Shown here: one piece after another, positions 52,047 through 62,929 of the stretch | Position numbering within the stretch: position 1 is the stretch's first letter | How the letters are laid out: the number at the start of each line of letters is the position of its first letter | From: Christiangramia sediminis | GTDB taxonomy: Bacteria; Bacteroidota; Bacteroidia; Flavobacteriales; Flavobacteriaceae | DNA length: 64,000 bases | Assembly: GCF_020552705.1 (NCBI RefSeq) | Contig: NZ_JAJBZG010000001.1 | Coordinates: 372,001 to 436,000 of the forward strand | Direction: 5' to 3' | Translations under genes and position numbers: made by a program | Notes under the pieces: model-generated | The model's database searches: none | What the model saw: only the letters and a program-made list of their open reading frames with translations | Told to the model about the DNA's origin: nothing

Positions 52047-53111
52047 TTATTTTTTTCTTTCCAGTTCTTTCATGCAGTCGACTACCACCTGTACACTTTC
52101 TAAGGGTAATGCATTATACATGGAGGCTCTGTAACCACCCACACTTCTATGCCCATTTAATCCATTCACACCGGCATCTTTCCACATTTTATCAAAAACA
52201 TCCTTATGAGATTCGTCTACTAGGTTAAAAGTTGCATTCATGGGTGAGCGATCTTCTTTAGCAGCGAATCCCTTAAATAAAGGATTTCGGTCTACTTCAG
52301 AATAAAGGAGCTCAGCTTTTTTATTATTGAGTTCTTCCATCGCCTTAATGCCGCCCTTAGATTTGATCCATCTTAAGGTTAACATGGACACATAAACAGC
52401 ATATACAGCCGGGGTATTGAACATACTGTCTTTGCTAATATGAGTTGAATAATCCATCATTGACGGAATCTCTCTTGAAACTTTTCCTAGAACATCTTCC
52501 TTAACGATCACTAGAGTCGTGCCTGCCGGGCCCATATTCTTTTGAGCCCCCGCATATATAATGTCAAATTTTGAGAAATCCATTTCCCTTGAAAAAATAT
52601 CACTGCTCATATCGCAAACCAAAGGTTTTGAAGTAGCAGGAAATTCTTTCATTTGAGTTCCGAAAATTGTATTGTTACTGGTACAGTGGAAGTAATCAAT
52701 GTCTTCTGGAATAGAGTATGACTTCGGGATATAGTTGAAATTCTTATCCTTGGAAGAAGCAACTTCAACAACACCTCCAAATAGTTTAGCTTCCTTGATC
52801 GCTTTGGAAGACCAGGTTCCTGTATTTAGATATGCTGCTTTTTTCTCGAGTAGATTATAAGCCACCATTAAAAACTGCATACTTGCTCCGCCCTGAAGAA
52901 AGAGGGCTTTATAGCCTTTATCTTGTAAGCCTAACAGCTCCAGAGCCAGTGATTGTGCTTCTTCCATTACTGAAACAAAATCAGCACTTCGGTGAGATAT
53001 TTCTAAAATAGATAAACCTGAATTATTAAAATCTAAAATAGCCTGGGAAGCCTCTTTAAATACCTCTTGTGGTAAAATACAGGGTCCTGCGCTAAAGTTG
53101 TGCTTTTTCAT
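52047..53111 (-). CDS. serC: Phosphoserine aminotransferase
   Basis: 354 residues. [14 protein letters not shown] at the start, LLFLQGGAS-type GGASMQF, Lys of the PLP Schiff base in [12 protein letters not shown], and SIRASMYN-like [14 protein letters not shown] at the end identify SerC. It transfers the amino group of glutamate to 3-phosphohydroxypyruvate. Middle gene of a leftward unit between a LuxC-like acyl-CoA reductase and serA. Confidence 0.97.
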   Translation of the reverse strand: MKKHNFSAGPCILPQEVFKEASQAILDFNNSGLSILEISHRSADFVSVMEEAQSLALELLGLQDKGYKALFLQGGASMQFLMVAYNLLEKKAAYLNTGTWSSKAIKEAKLFGGVVEVASSKDKNFNYIPKSYSIPEDIDYFHCTSNNTIFGTQMKEFPATSKPLVCDMSSDIFSREMDFSKFDIIYAGAQKNMGPAGTTLVIVKEDVLGKVSREIPSMMDYSTHISKDSMFNTPAVYAVYVSMLTLRWIKSKGGIKAMEELNNKKAELLYSEVDRNPLFKGFAAKEDRSPMNATFNLVDESHKDVFDKMWKDAGVNGLNGHRSVGGYRASMYNALPLESVQVVVDCMKELERKK

Positions 53112-53180
53112 AAATTGTTATGTTGGTTATCGCAAAGATGCCAAAAATTGTACGGAATAGCTGTTAGGGAAATTATAAGA

Positions 53181-54239
53181 TTAGAGTTTAGAAAGGAAGT
53201 CTATAGTATCAATATTGTCGGCATAATCCCAGAGCTGGGGTTTTTGGGTCTGGCCAAAGGTAACTTCGTTTGTATTACTCTCCTTTTTAACTATACACTG
53301 AATTTTCTCTTCGTTTTCTTTCAGACGATCTTTCAATTCTTTTTCGTCCTGATACTTTTCGTAGAAAAGTGTGGCTATAGGAGATCCGAAACTTTCATCT
53401 TCTTTCAACATCAAAAATCCATTATCCAGTAATTTAAATTCACTCATCAAATAAACCGCCTTATTATAATCATAATTATTGGCATATTTATCCTGATTAA
53501 TTATAGGATTCCATTTATACATGGCTTTGAAAAATGAATCAAAATCATAATTTTCAGGAACATAGAGTTTAGAAACGTTTCTGCAACCAAGGCCATAATA
53601 TCTAAAGATATCCTCGCTTAGTTTTTCCAGTTCTTCTTTTGTTTCATTTCCGGTGATAATGGCTACTGAATTCCTGTTCTTTCTTATAATGCTTGGCTTA
53701 TCCTTAAAATAATATTCAAAGTACCTGGCCGTGTTATTACTTCCCGTAGCAATTACAGCATCAAAATCTTTCATTCTGTTATCTGTAAATCTAATTCGGT
53801 TTTCATACCTGCTATCAAGATGCATGAGGTAAGATGCTATAACCGGAAGCAATTGCCTGTCATTAGTAGATAATTTAACCAAAACTTTATGGCCAGATAC
53901 CAATACCGAAAGGAAATCATGAAATCCTACCAATGGGATATTTCCAGCCATTACAATTCCCACCGTTTTATCACCACTTTCGGAAAGGTCGTATTCTCCC
54001 AGCCATAATTTTAGATTCCGGGGAGTTAAAGCTTCACTCCATTGTTGAAGTGCAAAAATGATATTTTCACGGGTAAACCAGCCATTGTGATGAATTGCCG
54101 AATCTATTTTCTGGTTCATTTCCTCAAAGAATTTATTATTCCCTGGAATATCACTGTTCATTACAGAATTAGAGGTTTGAAATTGCTTCAGAAATTTCCC
54201 TAATGTAATTAGATGTGATTTATGGTCATCAATTGTCAT
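53181..54239 (-). CDS. Acyl-CoA reductase (LuxC-like)
   Basis: 352 residues. AGNIPLVGFHDFLSVLVSGH and the candidate catalytic Cys in YGLGCRNVSKLYVP, after IVFTGNET-type IITGNETKEELEKLS, fit the LuxC/acyl-CoA reductase branch of the aldehyde dehydrogenase superfamily, which reduces fatty acyl-CoA to aldehyde with NAD(P)H. The family is much shorter here than LuxC of luminous bacteria, about 480 residues. Sits at the head of serC-serA and head-to-head with a ferredoxin gene. Its real substrate in Bacteroidetes is not known. Confidence 0.83.
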   Translation of the reverse strand: MTIDDHKSHLITLGKFLKQFQTSNSVMNSDIPGNNKFFEEMNQKIDSAIHHNGWFTRENIIFALQQWSEALTPRNLKLWLGEYDLSESGDKTVGIVMAGNIPLVGFHDFLSVLVSGHKVLVKLSTNDRQLLPVIASYLMHLDSRYENRIRFTDNRMKDFDAVIATGSNNTARYFEYYFKDKPSIIRKNRNSVAIITGNETKEELEKLSEDIFRYYGLGCRNVSKLYVPENYDFDSFFKAMYKWNPIINQDKYANNYDYNKAVYLMSEFKLLDNGFLMLKEDESFGSPIATLFYEKYQDEKELKDRLKENEEKIQCIVKKESNTNEVTFGQTQKPQLWDYADNIDTIDFLSKL

Positions 54240-54246
54240 CTTCTTA

Positions 54247-54278
54247 TTTGGTTAAGAGGCTGTCCTATGTTAAATTTG
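54247..54278 (+). promoter_or_regulatory. Promoter of the ferredoxin gene
   Basis: TTTG at 54247-54250, a 20-base spacer and TAAATTTG at 54271-54278. The ferredoxin ATG lies about 100 bases downstream, giving a leader of roughly 95 bases with RBS AAGAAGAG. Confidence 0.65.
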
Positions 54279-54308
54279 TGCAGCGAAATTAAAGTTTCCC
54301 TAGCTTAA

Positions 54309-54734
<426 letters not shown>

Positions 54735-54755
54735 GAAAGTTTATTTCTAAAATAA

Positions 54756-54790
54756 AAAATCCCGTTCTAACGAGCGGGATTTTTTAATTC
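54756..54790. terminator. Bidirectional terminator between ferredoxin and CarboxypepD_reg-like genes
   Basis: Stem AAAAATCCCG / CGGGATTTTT with loop TTCTAACGAG, A- and T-runs on each side, between two convergent genes. Confidence 0.85.
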
Positions 54791-54806
54791 TTAATTTTAA
54801 TACTTT

Positions 54807-56084
54807 CTATTTATCCATTTTACGTTTTATCTTATCAATAGCATTTTGGATTGATTTTTCAGGTTCAATAATATTATTACTTCCCCAGAATTCAGAATCG
54901 TAAAATCCTGAAACATCATCTACCATTACGATATTTGGCCTAATTAGATCAACGGTTTTCTTCCAGTCTTCCCCGGCATATGCCTGCCAATCTGTTACCA
55001 CCATTTCACTATTGATCTTGTATTTAGAATTGAAGATCTTTCTTTTCCAATTTACTACATATTCAAGTTGAGCTTTTCCGTAAGCATAATGCCATTTTCC
55101 ATCATTTTGGGCATAATCAACCTGATAATTTAACTCGGTAGGATATACCTTGGATCCATTAGGTTTTTTCTTGACGAACATTGCTGCAGCTGCATCCCTG
55201 TTATCCACATTTAAGCTGTAATCAGCCTTCACCAGGGTTGAAGTTTCTGCATCAATGAATAACTTTCCATAATACCAGGGATTTGATTTATCCAGTTCCT
55301 GAAAGTTGACCACATAGGTATAACGATCATTAATTTTGGTAGGATCATCAAACTGAAAATCATAACTATCCATCATTTCAGGTCTCAGCACATACTCAGT
55401 ATACTTCATCATATCCAGGTAAAGGGTATTAAAAGGACCTCCACGTAACTTCAATGCGATTGTGTCTAATTTATCATAGTCTGTACTCTTTCTGGCTTTG
55501 TAAAGAGATACGAGATCTTTCTGGGATGAGTTATAGGGACCTTTGGAAATTTTCACCACCGCTTCGGAAAGGCTGATGTTGCTCCATCCTTTTTTAATGG
55601 TTTCTCTGTAGAATGAAGTCATCAAACTTTCATCTGAAAGGTAATTTTCATCCTTCTTGTCCAGCATTTCCTTCACCAGTAAACTTGCACTAGTAGCCTT
55701 GTAAAGACTTACTTCTGTAAGTTCTTCTACAGTCTCTTCCAGTTCAATTCTGGTTCCTTCAGGTTTGAAATAGTCTAAAGGCAGCGTCTTGCTTTGAAAA
55801 CCAAGAACAGAAGTGGTTACTGTGGCTTCTGTAAGATCTTCCGGTACTTTTAAGGAAAATTCTCCATCAGAATTTGTAATTGTGGAGATATTACTATTAT
55901 TAAGGGCCAGGTAAGCCGAAGCTATAGACCTTCCATTGCTGGCATTAACCACTTCACCGCGATATTCTACATATTCGATATCTGCTGGCTGAAAAGCAAA
56001 ACTATGTAGTGATATAAATAACATACTCAGCATAAAAAATATGCTTTGCTTCTTAACTTTTAAAATTGCATCAAATCTTTTCAT
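54807..56084 (-). CDS. Exported CarboxypepD_reg-like domain protein
   Basis: 425 residues. Signal peptide to about residue 31 (LFISLHSFAFQ), then a carboxypeptidase-regulatory-like beta-sandwich at about 38-120 (YRGEVVNASNGRSIASAYLA... NSDGEFSLKVPEDL). The remaining 300 residues contain several Tyr/Asp-rich segments (TSFYRETIKKGWSNI, RGGPFNTLYLDMM, YYGKLFIDAETSTLV) that resemble the outer-membrane proteins related to DUF5686, but it has no full barrel. Likely periplasmic or outer-membrane associated. Function unknown; single-gene unit. Confidence 0.72.
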   Translation of the reverse strand: MKRFDAILKVKKQSIFFMLSMLFISLHSFAFQPADIEYVEYRGEVVNASNGRSIASAYLALNNSNISTITNSDGEFSLKVPEDLTEATVTTSVLGFQSKTLPLDYFKPEGTRIELEETVEELTEVSLYKATSASLLVKEMLDKKDENYLSDESLMTSFYRETIKKGWSNISLSEAVVKISKGPYNSSQKDLVSLYKARKSTDYDKLDTIALKLRGGPFNTLYLDMMKYTEYVLRPEMMDSYDFQFDDPTKINDRYTYVVNFQELDKSNPWYYGKLFIDAETSTLVKADYSLNVDNRDAAAAMFVKKKPNGSKVYPTELNYQVDYAQNDGKWHYAYGKAQLEYVVNWKRKIFNSKYKINSEMVVTDWQAYAGEDWKKTVDLIRPNIVMVDDVSGFYDSEFWGSNNIIEPEKSIQNAIDKIKRKMDK

Positions 56085-56252
56085 AATTGTTTGAATTAAG
56101 TTCTGAATAAACTTATGTAATATAATGAATTTTCAGCGTAATATGATGTGAATCAATTAGTATTTGAAGTGAACGCTTGAAATATTTATAAATAATTCAC
56201 TTATTTTTTTAAAATTGCATATTTCCACGCCCTCATTTATAAAATTTAAAAA

Positions 56253-56993
56253 TTGAAAGATAATTTTTCCTCCAAATCAGCTAACTATAAAAAATTCAGG
56301 CCAGGTTATCCCTCTGAGGTCTATGAATTTATAAAATCCAAACTGGGATCATTTGAGTATGCCTGGGACTGCGGGACCGGAAACGGTCAGGTCGCGGGTG
56401 AATTAGCTAAATTCTTTGATAGGGTGGAGGCTACAGATATTAGCGAGAATCAACTTAAAAATGCAATTCAAACTCCAGCCATTTCTTATTCCATTCAACC
56501 CGCTGAGAAAACTAACTTCAAAAAAGATCAATTTGATCTCATTATCTGTGCTCAGGCAGTACATTGGTTCGATTTTGATAGATTCTATACTGAAGTAAAA
56601 AGATGTCTTAAACCAAATGGTCTTTTGGTACTCATGGGTTATGGATTATTTACAAGCAATCCTGAAACCAATAGAGTAATCGCTGAATTTTATGAGAAAA
56701 CTATAGGTCCTTATTGGGATGCTGAACGTAAATATTTAGATGAAAAATATCAAAATATACCTTTTCCATTCACTGAAATCAAGACACCTGAATTTCACCA
56801 GATTTATGATTGGAATATTGAGCATTTACTTGGCTACCTAAGAACCTGGTCTGCTGTAAAGCATTATAAAAATAAACATAACGAAGACCCCGTCGCTTTG
56901 ATTGAGGATTCCCTGCGAGAGACTTTTGGAAATAAAAACAAAGTTGTATTTCCAATTCTTTTCAGAATGGGGAAAATTGAGAGTTCTACATAA
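56253..56993 (+). CDS. Class I SAM-dependent methyltransferase
   Basis: 246 residues from a TTG start at 56253; no nearby ATG would give the conserved N-terminus. MKDNFSSKSANYKKFRPGYP and the SAM motif AWDCGTGNGQVAGELAKF (residues about 36-54), then ICAQAVHWFDFDRFY, match the type-11 methyltransferase group related to trans-aconitate and ubiquinone methyltransferases. Substrate unknown. Stand-alone gene. Confidence 0.85.
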   Translation: MKDNFSSKSANYKKFRPGYPSEVYEFIKSKLGSFEYAWDCGTGNGQVAGELAKFFDRVEATDISENQLKNAIQTPAISYSIQPAEKTNFKKDQFDLIICAQAVHWFDFDRFYTEVKRCLKPNGLLVLMGYGLFTSNPETNRVIAEFYEKTIGPYWDAERKYLDEKYQNIPFPFTEIKTPEFHQIYDWNIEHLLGYLRTWSAVKHYKNKHNEDPVALIEDSLRETFGNKNKVVFPILFRMGKIESST

Positions 56994-57103
56994 TAATTCT
57001 ACACTTATTAGACCTCTGAGCACTAATTAACTAGCTGTTATTGTATGGCATGAAATATGTAAAATGATCCAGCGTTAATTATATTGACTAAAACCAATAC
57101 CAT

Positions 57104-58300
57104 ATGAAGAAGATGATCTTCGTTTTTTCGGCTGTAATATTTAGCCTTAATTGTGTAAATGCACAAATATATAGTGACAACCAGAGTGCTTCGGTTACCG
57201 AACAGGTTCTCAAGGAACTAAACCGGGAACGCTCATTGCTGAGTCAGAATTTAGAATTTCGAATAAAAGAGATCGACTCCAAGATCACCAATCTGGATGA
57301 AAGTATCAAGAACACCAATTCCGCATCAGAAAAGGTGGAAAAATTACTGGAAAGAGTAAAATATCTTGAAGAAAGACAGGAGGAAATTGATAAAAATACC
57401 ATTAGTGTCTATAAATATAATTATAGTTCTGCGGTGTTAAATCTTGCTTCAATGGAAAGAGAGATTAAGCCATTGAATCTTTTTAATACCTCCCGTGAAT
57501 TTTATACTACGGTAGACGCCATTGGAAACCCGATGAATTATCAAGGTTACCAGGAATGGTTTGGGAAATTCAAGAACTATATCGCTGAAGAAAAAGAGGA
57601 CAATGCGCGCCTGGAAGCTCTAAATCACATGCTTCAGGTGACCGGTGACCTGGCAAAAGGGACTCCGTTTACCGGAATGTTTGCTGGTAGTCTAATTGAT
57701 GGAATAAGTCAGTTTATAGGTTCTTTAAATAGAAGGGATAGGGAATTGAGAGAACAGAGTATGAAAATGCTGAAACTTACTACTTCTATCGCCCAGTTTA
57801 CCCATGATAAAGATCTTATTGAAACCGAATGGGAAGCGATCAATAAAAGTTTGAATGAGTTGAAAGAACTTCAGAACAAAGCCATGGCAGATAACCTGGT
57901 AGAAATCCTGGATATCAAAAAGAAAGATTTCACCGAGAATTTCACTAATGAAACTGATGCCAAGAAGCGGACGCAGTATATTCTGGATATTTCTAAAATA
58001 GCCGAGAATAAGATCGCAGAAGAACGTAAAAAAAATCCCGAAAACTGGAAACAGGAATATCACGATCAGATGCTATCGGTACAAAATCTAAAGATCAGAT
58101 TCGGAATGCTGACTTTCAGGATCCTTGAAAATCTGGATAAATATGAGAAGCTAATTCAGAAATATCAAAACGATCCATATTTAAGTGATGAGATGAAGAC
58201 GCTCAAACTTAAGCTGGATCTTGTAAGGAACAGTTTTGAATCAACTTTTAACCCACAGGAATATATAAAGGCATCTAATGAGATGTATATAGTGGAGTAG
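57104..58300 (+). CDS. Secreted coiled-coil protein with central hydrophobic segment, unrecognised
   Basis: 398 residues. Signal peptide ending in CVNA (residue 20). Long predicted coiled coils at about 30-120 (LKELNRERSLLSQNLEFRIK; VEKLLERVKYLEERQEEIDK) and 210-280 and 320-385, interrupted by a hydrophobic Gly-rich stretch at about 187-208 (TPFTGMFAGSLIDGISQFIG). I recognise no family. Alternating long helices around one hydrophobic hairpin recall alpha-helical pore-forming toxins or membrane-remodelling proteins, but that is speculation from shape. The stop is one base from that of the convergent treS gene, with no terminator seen. Confidence 0.6.
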   Translation: MKKMIFVFSAVIFSLNCVNAQIYSDNQSASVTEQVLKELNRERSLLSQNLEFRIKEIDSKITNLDESIKNTNSASEKVEKLLERVKYLEERQEEIDKNTISVYKYNYSSAVLNLASMEREIKPLNLFNTSREFYTTVDAIGNPMNYQGYQEWFGKFKNYIAEEKEDNARLEALNHMLQVTGDLAKGTPFTGMFAGSLIDGISQFIGSLNRRDRELREQSMKMLKLTTSIAQFTHDKDLIETEWEAINKSLNELKELQNKAMADNLVEILDIKKKDFTENFTNETDAKKRTQYILDISKIAENKIAEERKKNPENWKQEYHDQMLSVQNLKIRFGMLTFRILENLDKYEKLIQKYQNDPYLSDEMKTLKLKLDLVRNSFESTFNPQEYIKASNEMYIVE

Positions 58301-58301
58301 A

Positions 58302-61300
58302 TTAATCTTCCCTGTTGTAATGTTGCAATACAGATTTAATTCCACGTAAAGGAATAATGATCCATTCAGGACGGTTTTCGATTTCATAATTTAATTCATG
58401 CAGGGCTTTTTCCAGTAAAAAAGTATGCATGAGAATTTTAAAATCGTCCTGATCTTTTGGAATATAATCTTTATTTCCCGCCTTATCAAAATAGCCTTTT
58501 ATATATAACCTACTTATATAATAGTGCCAGGTTTCGGCCCATTCTTCAAGATTCCCTTCTTTTCTTTGTTGGTCATATTCCGGAGATAAAATATTGCTAT
58601 AGGCCGCATAATGTAAGGAGCGGATCATAGCTGCGAGATCGCGCATGGCAGATCTCCTGATCCTTCTTTCGCTGAAAGATTTTGATGGATCACCTTCAAA
58701 GCTGTTCATAATATATTCACGCCCGGTCCATAAGATCTGACGCAGGTGGTAATCTCCGTGAGTCCTGATTTTCATAACAGGTATTTTATGATCATAGATG
58801 TCACGGAAACATCTAAGGATTTCATTTTTTAAACCAATAACTTCAGCTGCTTCAATGCTGGTTTCTTCCGGCAGATCATCAATTACCGATTTTAGATTTT
58901 CCAGGCTAGTTCTGGTTAGCGTTTGTAAGCCGGAGAAAAGAGATCTTTGATAATGCAGAGAAGATTCTTCTTTATCAAAATCTTTGTCTGAAGAATCTTG
59001 CGATAAAGCATCGTGCAATTCGGCCGTAAACTCTCCAAGCTGATAGATCCTTTCCGGAAGAATTATCCCGGTCATTTCCTGAATAGCTGGAGGAAAATCC
59101 TCGTAACCTAAGGGTTCGGTGATATTGTTATCTATTTCCTCTATTTCAATTTGTTTTGAAGCGGTAAGAACCCTTTCAAAGTACCGGTCTAAGGAATCTT
59201 TTACGTGGGTCCAGACCTCACCCTGATTTTCCACTATTTTTTGCAGCATCCCAAAATAAAATGCTTTTCCGCCTTTTTGACTGAATTTGATCGTACCTGC
59301 ATAATTAGATATCTTATCAAAATTGGTTGTAGTAGAGAGGAATTTTATAGTTTCTACATCTGGATTAAAGGTTTGATCCAGCTTCCTGTATAGTTTTAAT
59401 ATAAACTCATTATTATAAGTAATAATGCTTTGTCTATGTTCGGTATTCACGAGCTCTGATCTTGATTCTTTTATATCTTCTGAATAAGATTTTTCTAAGG
59501 AGAATTCAAGTTGTCCAGAGCCTGTTTTCGATTTTCTTGAATCCCGAAAACTTTCCATTAAATGATCCCTGAAATCTTCTGAATATACTGAGTCAAATAA
59601 ATAACCTTCATCCTTGGCTATTTTTAGTTTTGCAATAATTCCGCGCTTGGGAATTTCATTCAATATATTTTCATTGTCTACATGAGCAAATGATACCGGT
59701 AACTGATATAATTCCGGTAATCCCTCATTAAAAATAATCTCAAGAATGACTATTCTCGTTGGCAATTTTTTAATTTTTACCTCAAGAGATTCCTTGACAT
59801 TAATTTCCTGAATAGTTCTTCCTGCACTTTCAAACCATCTTCTGTTTTCAAGGTATGGCGGAAGAATTTTTTCAGAAAGTTTCTGAAGGGTCCTGTTTTT
59901 AAGAAGGTTATTCCAATTGTCAATTTTCAATACAGGGATCGTGGATTCTCCTTCCACCCGTTCTCTTTCCTTTTCTAATACAAACCAGTAATACCCATAG
60001 GGAGAAAGGGTGAACAAGTAAGGTCTTTCAGTAATCCTGGGGAATTTGTTATGACTAAAGACCTCTACAGGAGTATTTCCCTTAAACTCTTGCAGATCGA
60101 GTTCTGCAGGCTGGGAAAACCTGGATAAATTTGCAAGAACCAGGATAGTTTCATCTTCATAAGTCCGGGTATAAGCAATGATCCTTGAATTTGCGGGAGA
60201 AAGGAATTCAATATTCCCTCTTCCAAAAGCTTTGTATTTTTTACGCATTCCAATGATCCTTTTCATCCACCATAAAAGGGAAGAGGAGATCATTTGTTGT
60301 GTTTCTACGTTGATAGATTCATATTTATATTCCGGATCTATGATCAAAGGCAGGTATAATTTCTGTGGATTAGCCATAGAAAATCCTGCATTCCGGTCTG
60401 CAGTCCATTGCATAGGTGTTCTTACCCCATCCCGATCTCCCAGATAGAAATTGTCTCCCATTCCAATTTCGTCGCCGTAATAAATTATTGGGGTGCCGGG
60501 GAGAGAGAACAATAGAACATTCATTAGTTCTATTTTGTTGCGATTATTATCCAGCAGTGGTGCCAGCCTGTGTCTAATCCCGACATTTATCTTTGCCTGC
60601 GGATCTTTGGTATACACCTTATACATATAATCGCGTTCCTCATCGGTGACCATTTCCAGGGTTAGCTCGTCATGATTTCGCAAAAATATTCCCCACTGGC
60701 AGTTTTCAGGAATATCGGGAGTTTGATCTATAATGTCGATAATAGGGTAGCGGTCTTCCATTTTCACCGACATGAACATACGCGGCATAATGGGAAAATG
60801 GTAATTCATATGACATTCATCGCCATCACCAAAGTACGCAGCTGAATCTTCCGGCCACATATTGGCTTCGGCAAGTAACACCTTATTATTATAGTTCTTA
60901 TCTACATGCGCTCTGAGCTTTTTTAGAAATTCATGAGTCGGCGGTAAATTTTCGCAGTTGGTGTCTTCTCTTTCAAATAAATAAGGAACGGCATCCAGTC
61001 TAAAGCCATCAACTCCCATTTCGCACCAATAATCCATAATATCAAAAACTTCTTTCTGAACCTGGGGATTATCAAAATTCAGGTCTGGCTGGTGAGAAAA
61101 AAATCTATGCCAGTAATAAGATTGAGCTTCTGCGTCCCAGCTCCAGTTGGAAGGTTCAGTATCTGTAAATATTATTCGTGCGTCACTATATTTATGGGGA
61201 TCGTCGCTCCATACGTAGTAATCTCGTTGAGGAGAGCCTTCAGGTGCCTTTCTGGCTCTTTGAAACCAGGGATGCTGATCGGAGGTATGATTTATAACAA

Positions 61301-61616
61301 GTTCTGTAATAACCTTTAATCCTCGACTATGAGCTTCTTCAATGAAATTTTTAAAATCTTCAACATTTCCATAAGACTCATTAATAGAGTAGTAGTCTGC
61401 AATATCATACCCATCATCACGCAAAGGGGAAGGATAAAATGGCAGTAGCCAGATAGCGGTAACTCCAAGGTCTTCCAGATAATCCAGCTTTTGCATTAAG
61501 CCTTCAAAATCGCCAATTCCATCACCGTTACTGTCAAAAAAAGCCTTGATGTGAAGTTCATAAATAATAGCGTCTTTATACCAGAGGGTTTCTTTAGAAT
61601 GGGAAGTTTTCGACAT
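58302..61616 (-). CDS. treS: Trehalose synthase fused to maltokinase-like domain (TreS-Mak)
   Basis: 1104 residues. Residues 1 to about 555 are GH13 trehalose synthase/maltose glucosyltransferase: nucleophile Asp in DGFRLDAVPYLF, acid Glu in LLAEANMWPED, FLRNHDELTLEM, plus PIIYYGDEIGMGD. This half interconverts maltose and trehalose. Residues about 600-1104 resemble maltokinase (Pep2), with HGDYHLRQILW and RDLAAMIRSLHYAAY. In maltokinases the metal-binding motif reads DFEG; here it reads SFEG (in IMNSFEGDPSKS), so the metal Asp appears lost. GlgE, the usual user of maltose-1-phosphate, is not in the window. Single-gene unit. Confidence 0.95.
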   Translation of the reverse strand: MSKTSHSKETLWYKDAIIYELHIKAFFDSNGDGIGDFEGLMQKLDYLEDLGVTAIWLLPFYPSPLRDDGYDIADYYSINESYGNVEDFKNFIEEAHSRGLKVITELVINHTSDQHPWFQRARKAPEGSPQRDYYVWSDDPHKYSDARIIFTDTEPSNWSWDAEAQSYYWHRFFSHQPDLNFDNPQVQKEVFDIMDYWCEMGVDGFRLDAVPYLFEREDTNCENLPPTHEFLKKLRAHVDKNYNNKVLLAEANMWPEDSAAYFGDGDECHMNYHFPIMPRMFMSVKMEDRYPIIDIIDQTPDIPENCQWGIFLRNHDELTLEMVTDEERDYMYKVYTKDPQAKINVGIRHRLAPLLDNNRNKIELMNVLLFSLPGTPIIYYGDEIGMGDNFYLGDRDGVRTPMQWTADRNAGFSMANPQKLYLPLIIDPEYKYESINVETQQMISSSLLWWMKRIIGMRKKYKAFGRGNIEFLSPANSRIIAYTRTYEDETILVLANLSRFSQPAELDLQEFKGNTPVEVFSHNKFPRITERPYLFTLSPYGYYWFVLEKERERVEGESTIPVLKIDNWNNLLKNRTLQKLSEKILPPYLENRRWFESAGRTIQEINVKESLEVKIKKLPTRIVILEIIFNEGLPELYQLPVSFAHVDNENILNEIPKRGIIAKLKIAKDEGYLFDSVYSEDFRDHLMESFRDSRKSKTGSGQLEFSLEKSYSEDIKESRSELVNTEHRQSIITYNNEFILKLYRKLDQTFNPDVETIKFLSTTTNFDKISNYAGTIKFSQKGGKAFYFGMLQKIVENQGEVWTHVKDSLDRYFERVLTASKQIEIEEIDNNITEPLGYEDFPPAIQEMTGIILPERIYQLGEFTAELHDALSQDSSDKDFDKEESSLHYQRSLFSGLQTLTRTSLENLKSVIDDLPEETSIEAAEVIGLKNEILRCFRDIYDHKIPVMKIRTHGDYHLRQILWTGREYIMNSFEGDPSKSFSERRIRRSAMRDLAAMIRSLHYAAYSNILSPEYDQQRKEGNLEEWAETWHYYISRLYIKGYFDKAGNKDYIPKDQDDFKILMHTFLLEKALHELNYEIENRPEWIIIPLRGIKSVLQHYNRED

Positions 61617-61792
61617 AGAAGGATTTTAAATGATTATGTGTCAGGTCTTAGTCTCTCTTTAAATTTATAAAATATGTAGGCTCCTGAAGTTAAAAAAATA
61701 CTAAACAAGTAAACAGCTTGGCGCATTTTCAAAATATTTTATCAAAAATTAAAGCTGAGTCATCATACTATTAGATTCTCATTTCTAATACT

Positions 61793-61800
61793 TATCTTTG
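61793..61800 (+). promoter_or_regulatory. -7 promoter box for ychF
   Basis: TATCTTTG matches TAnnTTTG, 34 bases before the ATG. Only a weak TTAG stands near the -33 position. Confidence 0.5.
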
Positions 61801-61834
61801 CAGCCGCAAAAACAAAGCATCTAAATTACTATAT

Positions 61835-62929
61835 ATGAAAGCTGGAATTGTAGGACTACCTAACGTTGGTAAATCAACACTTTTTAACTGTTTGAGTAAC
61901 GCCAAGGCTCAAAGTGCAAACTTTCCATTTTGTACTATTGAACCTAACGTTGGAGTAGTGAATGTTCCAGATCAAAGACTTTTGAAGTTAGAAGAACTGG
62001 TAAATCCTGAAAGAGTGATGCCTGCCACGGTAGAGATTGTTGATATTGCCGGATTGGTGAAAGGAGCGAGTAAAGGTGAAGGTTTAGGGAATCAATTCCT
62101 GGGGAATATCAGGGAGACAGACGCTATCCTTCATGTATTGAGATGCTTTGAAGATGACAATATTGTTCATGTGGATGGTTCTATAGATCCAATAAGAGAT
62201 AAGGAAACCATTGATATGGAACTACAGCTTAAAGATCTTGAGACTGCGGAAAAGAAACTCGAAAAAGTAAAGAGAGCTGCCAAGACAGGGAATAAGGAAG
62301 CCCAGAAAGAAGAGGCGGCTTTGTTAAAGGTTAAAAAAGGTCTTGAAGAAGGAAAGTCTGTTCGTGCTATTGAACTTACTGAAGACGAAAGAAAAGAATT
62401 CATCGCTCCCTTACAGTTTATTACAGACAAACCGGTAATGTACCTTTGTAATGTGGACGAAGGTGCTGCCGTAAATGGAAACGCCCATGTTGAAAAAGTT
62501 AGAGAAGCTGTAAAAGATGAAAATGCGGAGGTTTTAGTGCTTGCTGTTGGAACCGAAGCAGATATTACTGAATTAGATGATTTTGAAGAAAGACAAATGT
62601 TTCTTCAGGATATTGGTTTAGAGGAACCGGGTTCTGCAAAACTTATTCGCGGAGCTTATGAACTTCTGGACCTTCAAACATATTTTACCGCCGGAGTTAA
62701 AGAAGTTAGAGCATGGACAATCCCGGTTGGTTCTTCTGCACCTCAGGCTGCCGGAGTGATCCATACCGATTTCGAGAAAGGTTTTATTCGGGCTGAGGTA
62801 ATTGGATACGATGATTATGTAAGTTACGGCAGCGAGGCTAAGGTAAAAGAGGCCGGGAAAATGAGAGTTGAAGGAAAAGATTATATCGTTAAGGATGGAG
62901 ATGTGATGCATTTCCGTTTTAATGTATAA
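61835..62929 (+). CDS. ychF: Redox-responsive ATPase/GTPase YchF (Obg family)
   Basis: 364 residues, the standard length. [20 protein letters not shown] is the P-loop with Switch [33 protein letters not shown] is G3; the variant G4 (YLCNVDEGA) replaces NKxD, as expected for an ATP-preferring YchF. The C-terminus is the TGS domain ([20 protein letters not shown]... [20 protein letters not shown]). Ribosome-associated translation factor. Followed by 271 bases without a recognised element, then parE. Confidence 0.98.
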   Translation: MKAGIVGLPNVGKSTLFNCLSNAKAQSANFPFCTIEPNVGVVNVPDQRLLKLEELVNPERVMPATVEIVDIAGLVKGASKGEGLGNQFLGNIRETDAILHVLRCFEDDNIVHVDGSIDPIRDKETIDMELQLKDLETAEKKLEKVKRAAKTGNKEAQKEEAALLKVKKGLEEGKSVRAIELTEDERKEFIAPLQFITDKPVMYLCNVDEGAAVNGNAHVEKVREAVKDENAEVLVLAVGTEADITELDDFEERQMFLQDIGLEEPGSAKLIRGAYELLDLQTYFTAGVKEVRAWTIPVGSSAPQAAGVIHTDFEKGFIRAEVIGYDDYVSYGSEAKVKEAGKMRVEGKDYIVKDGDVMHFRFNV

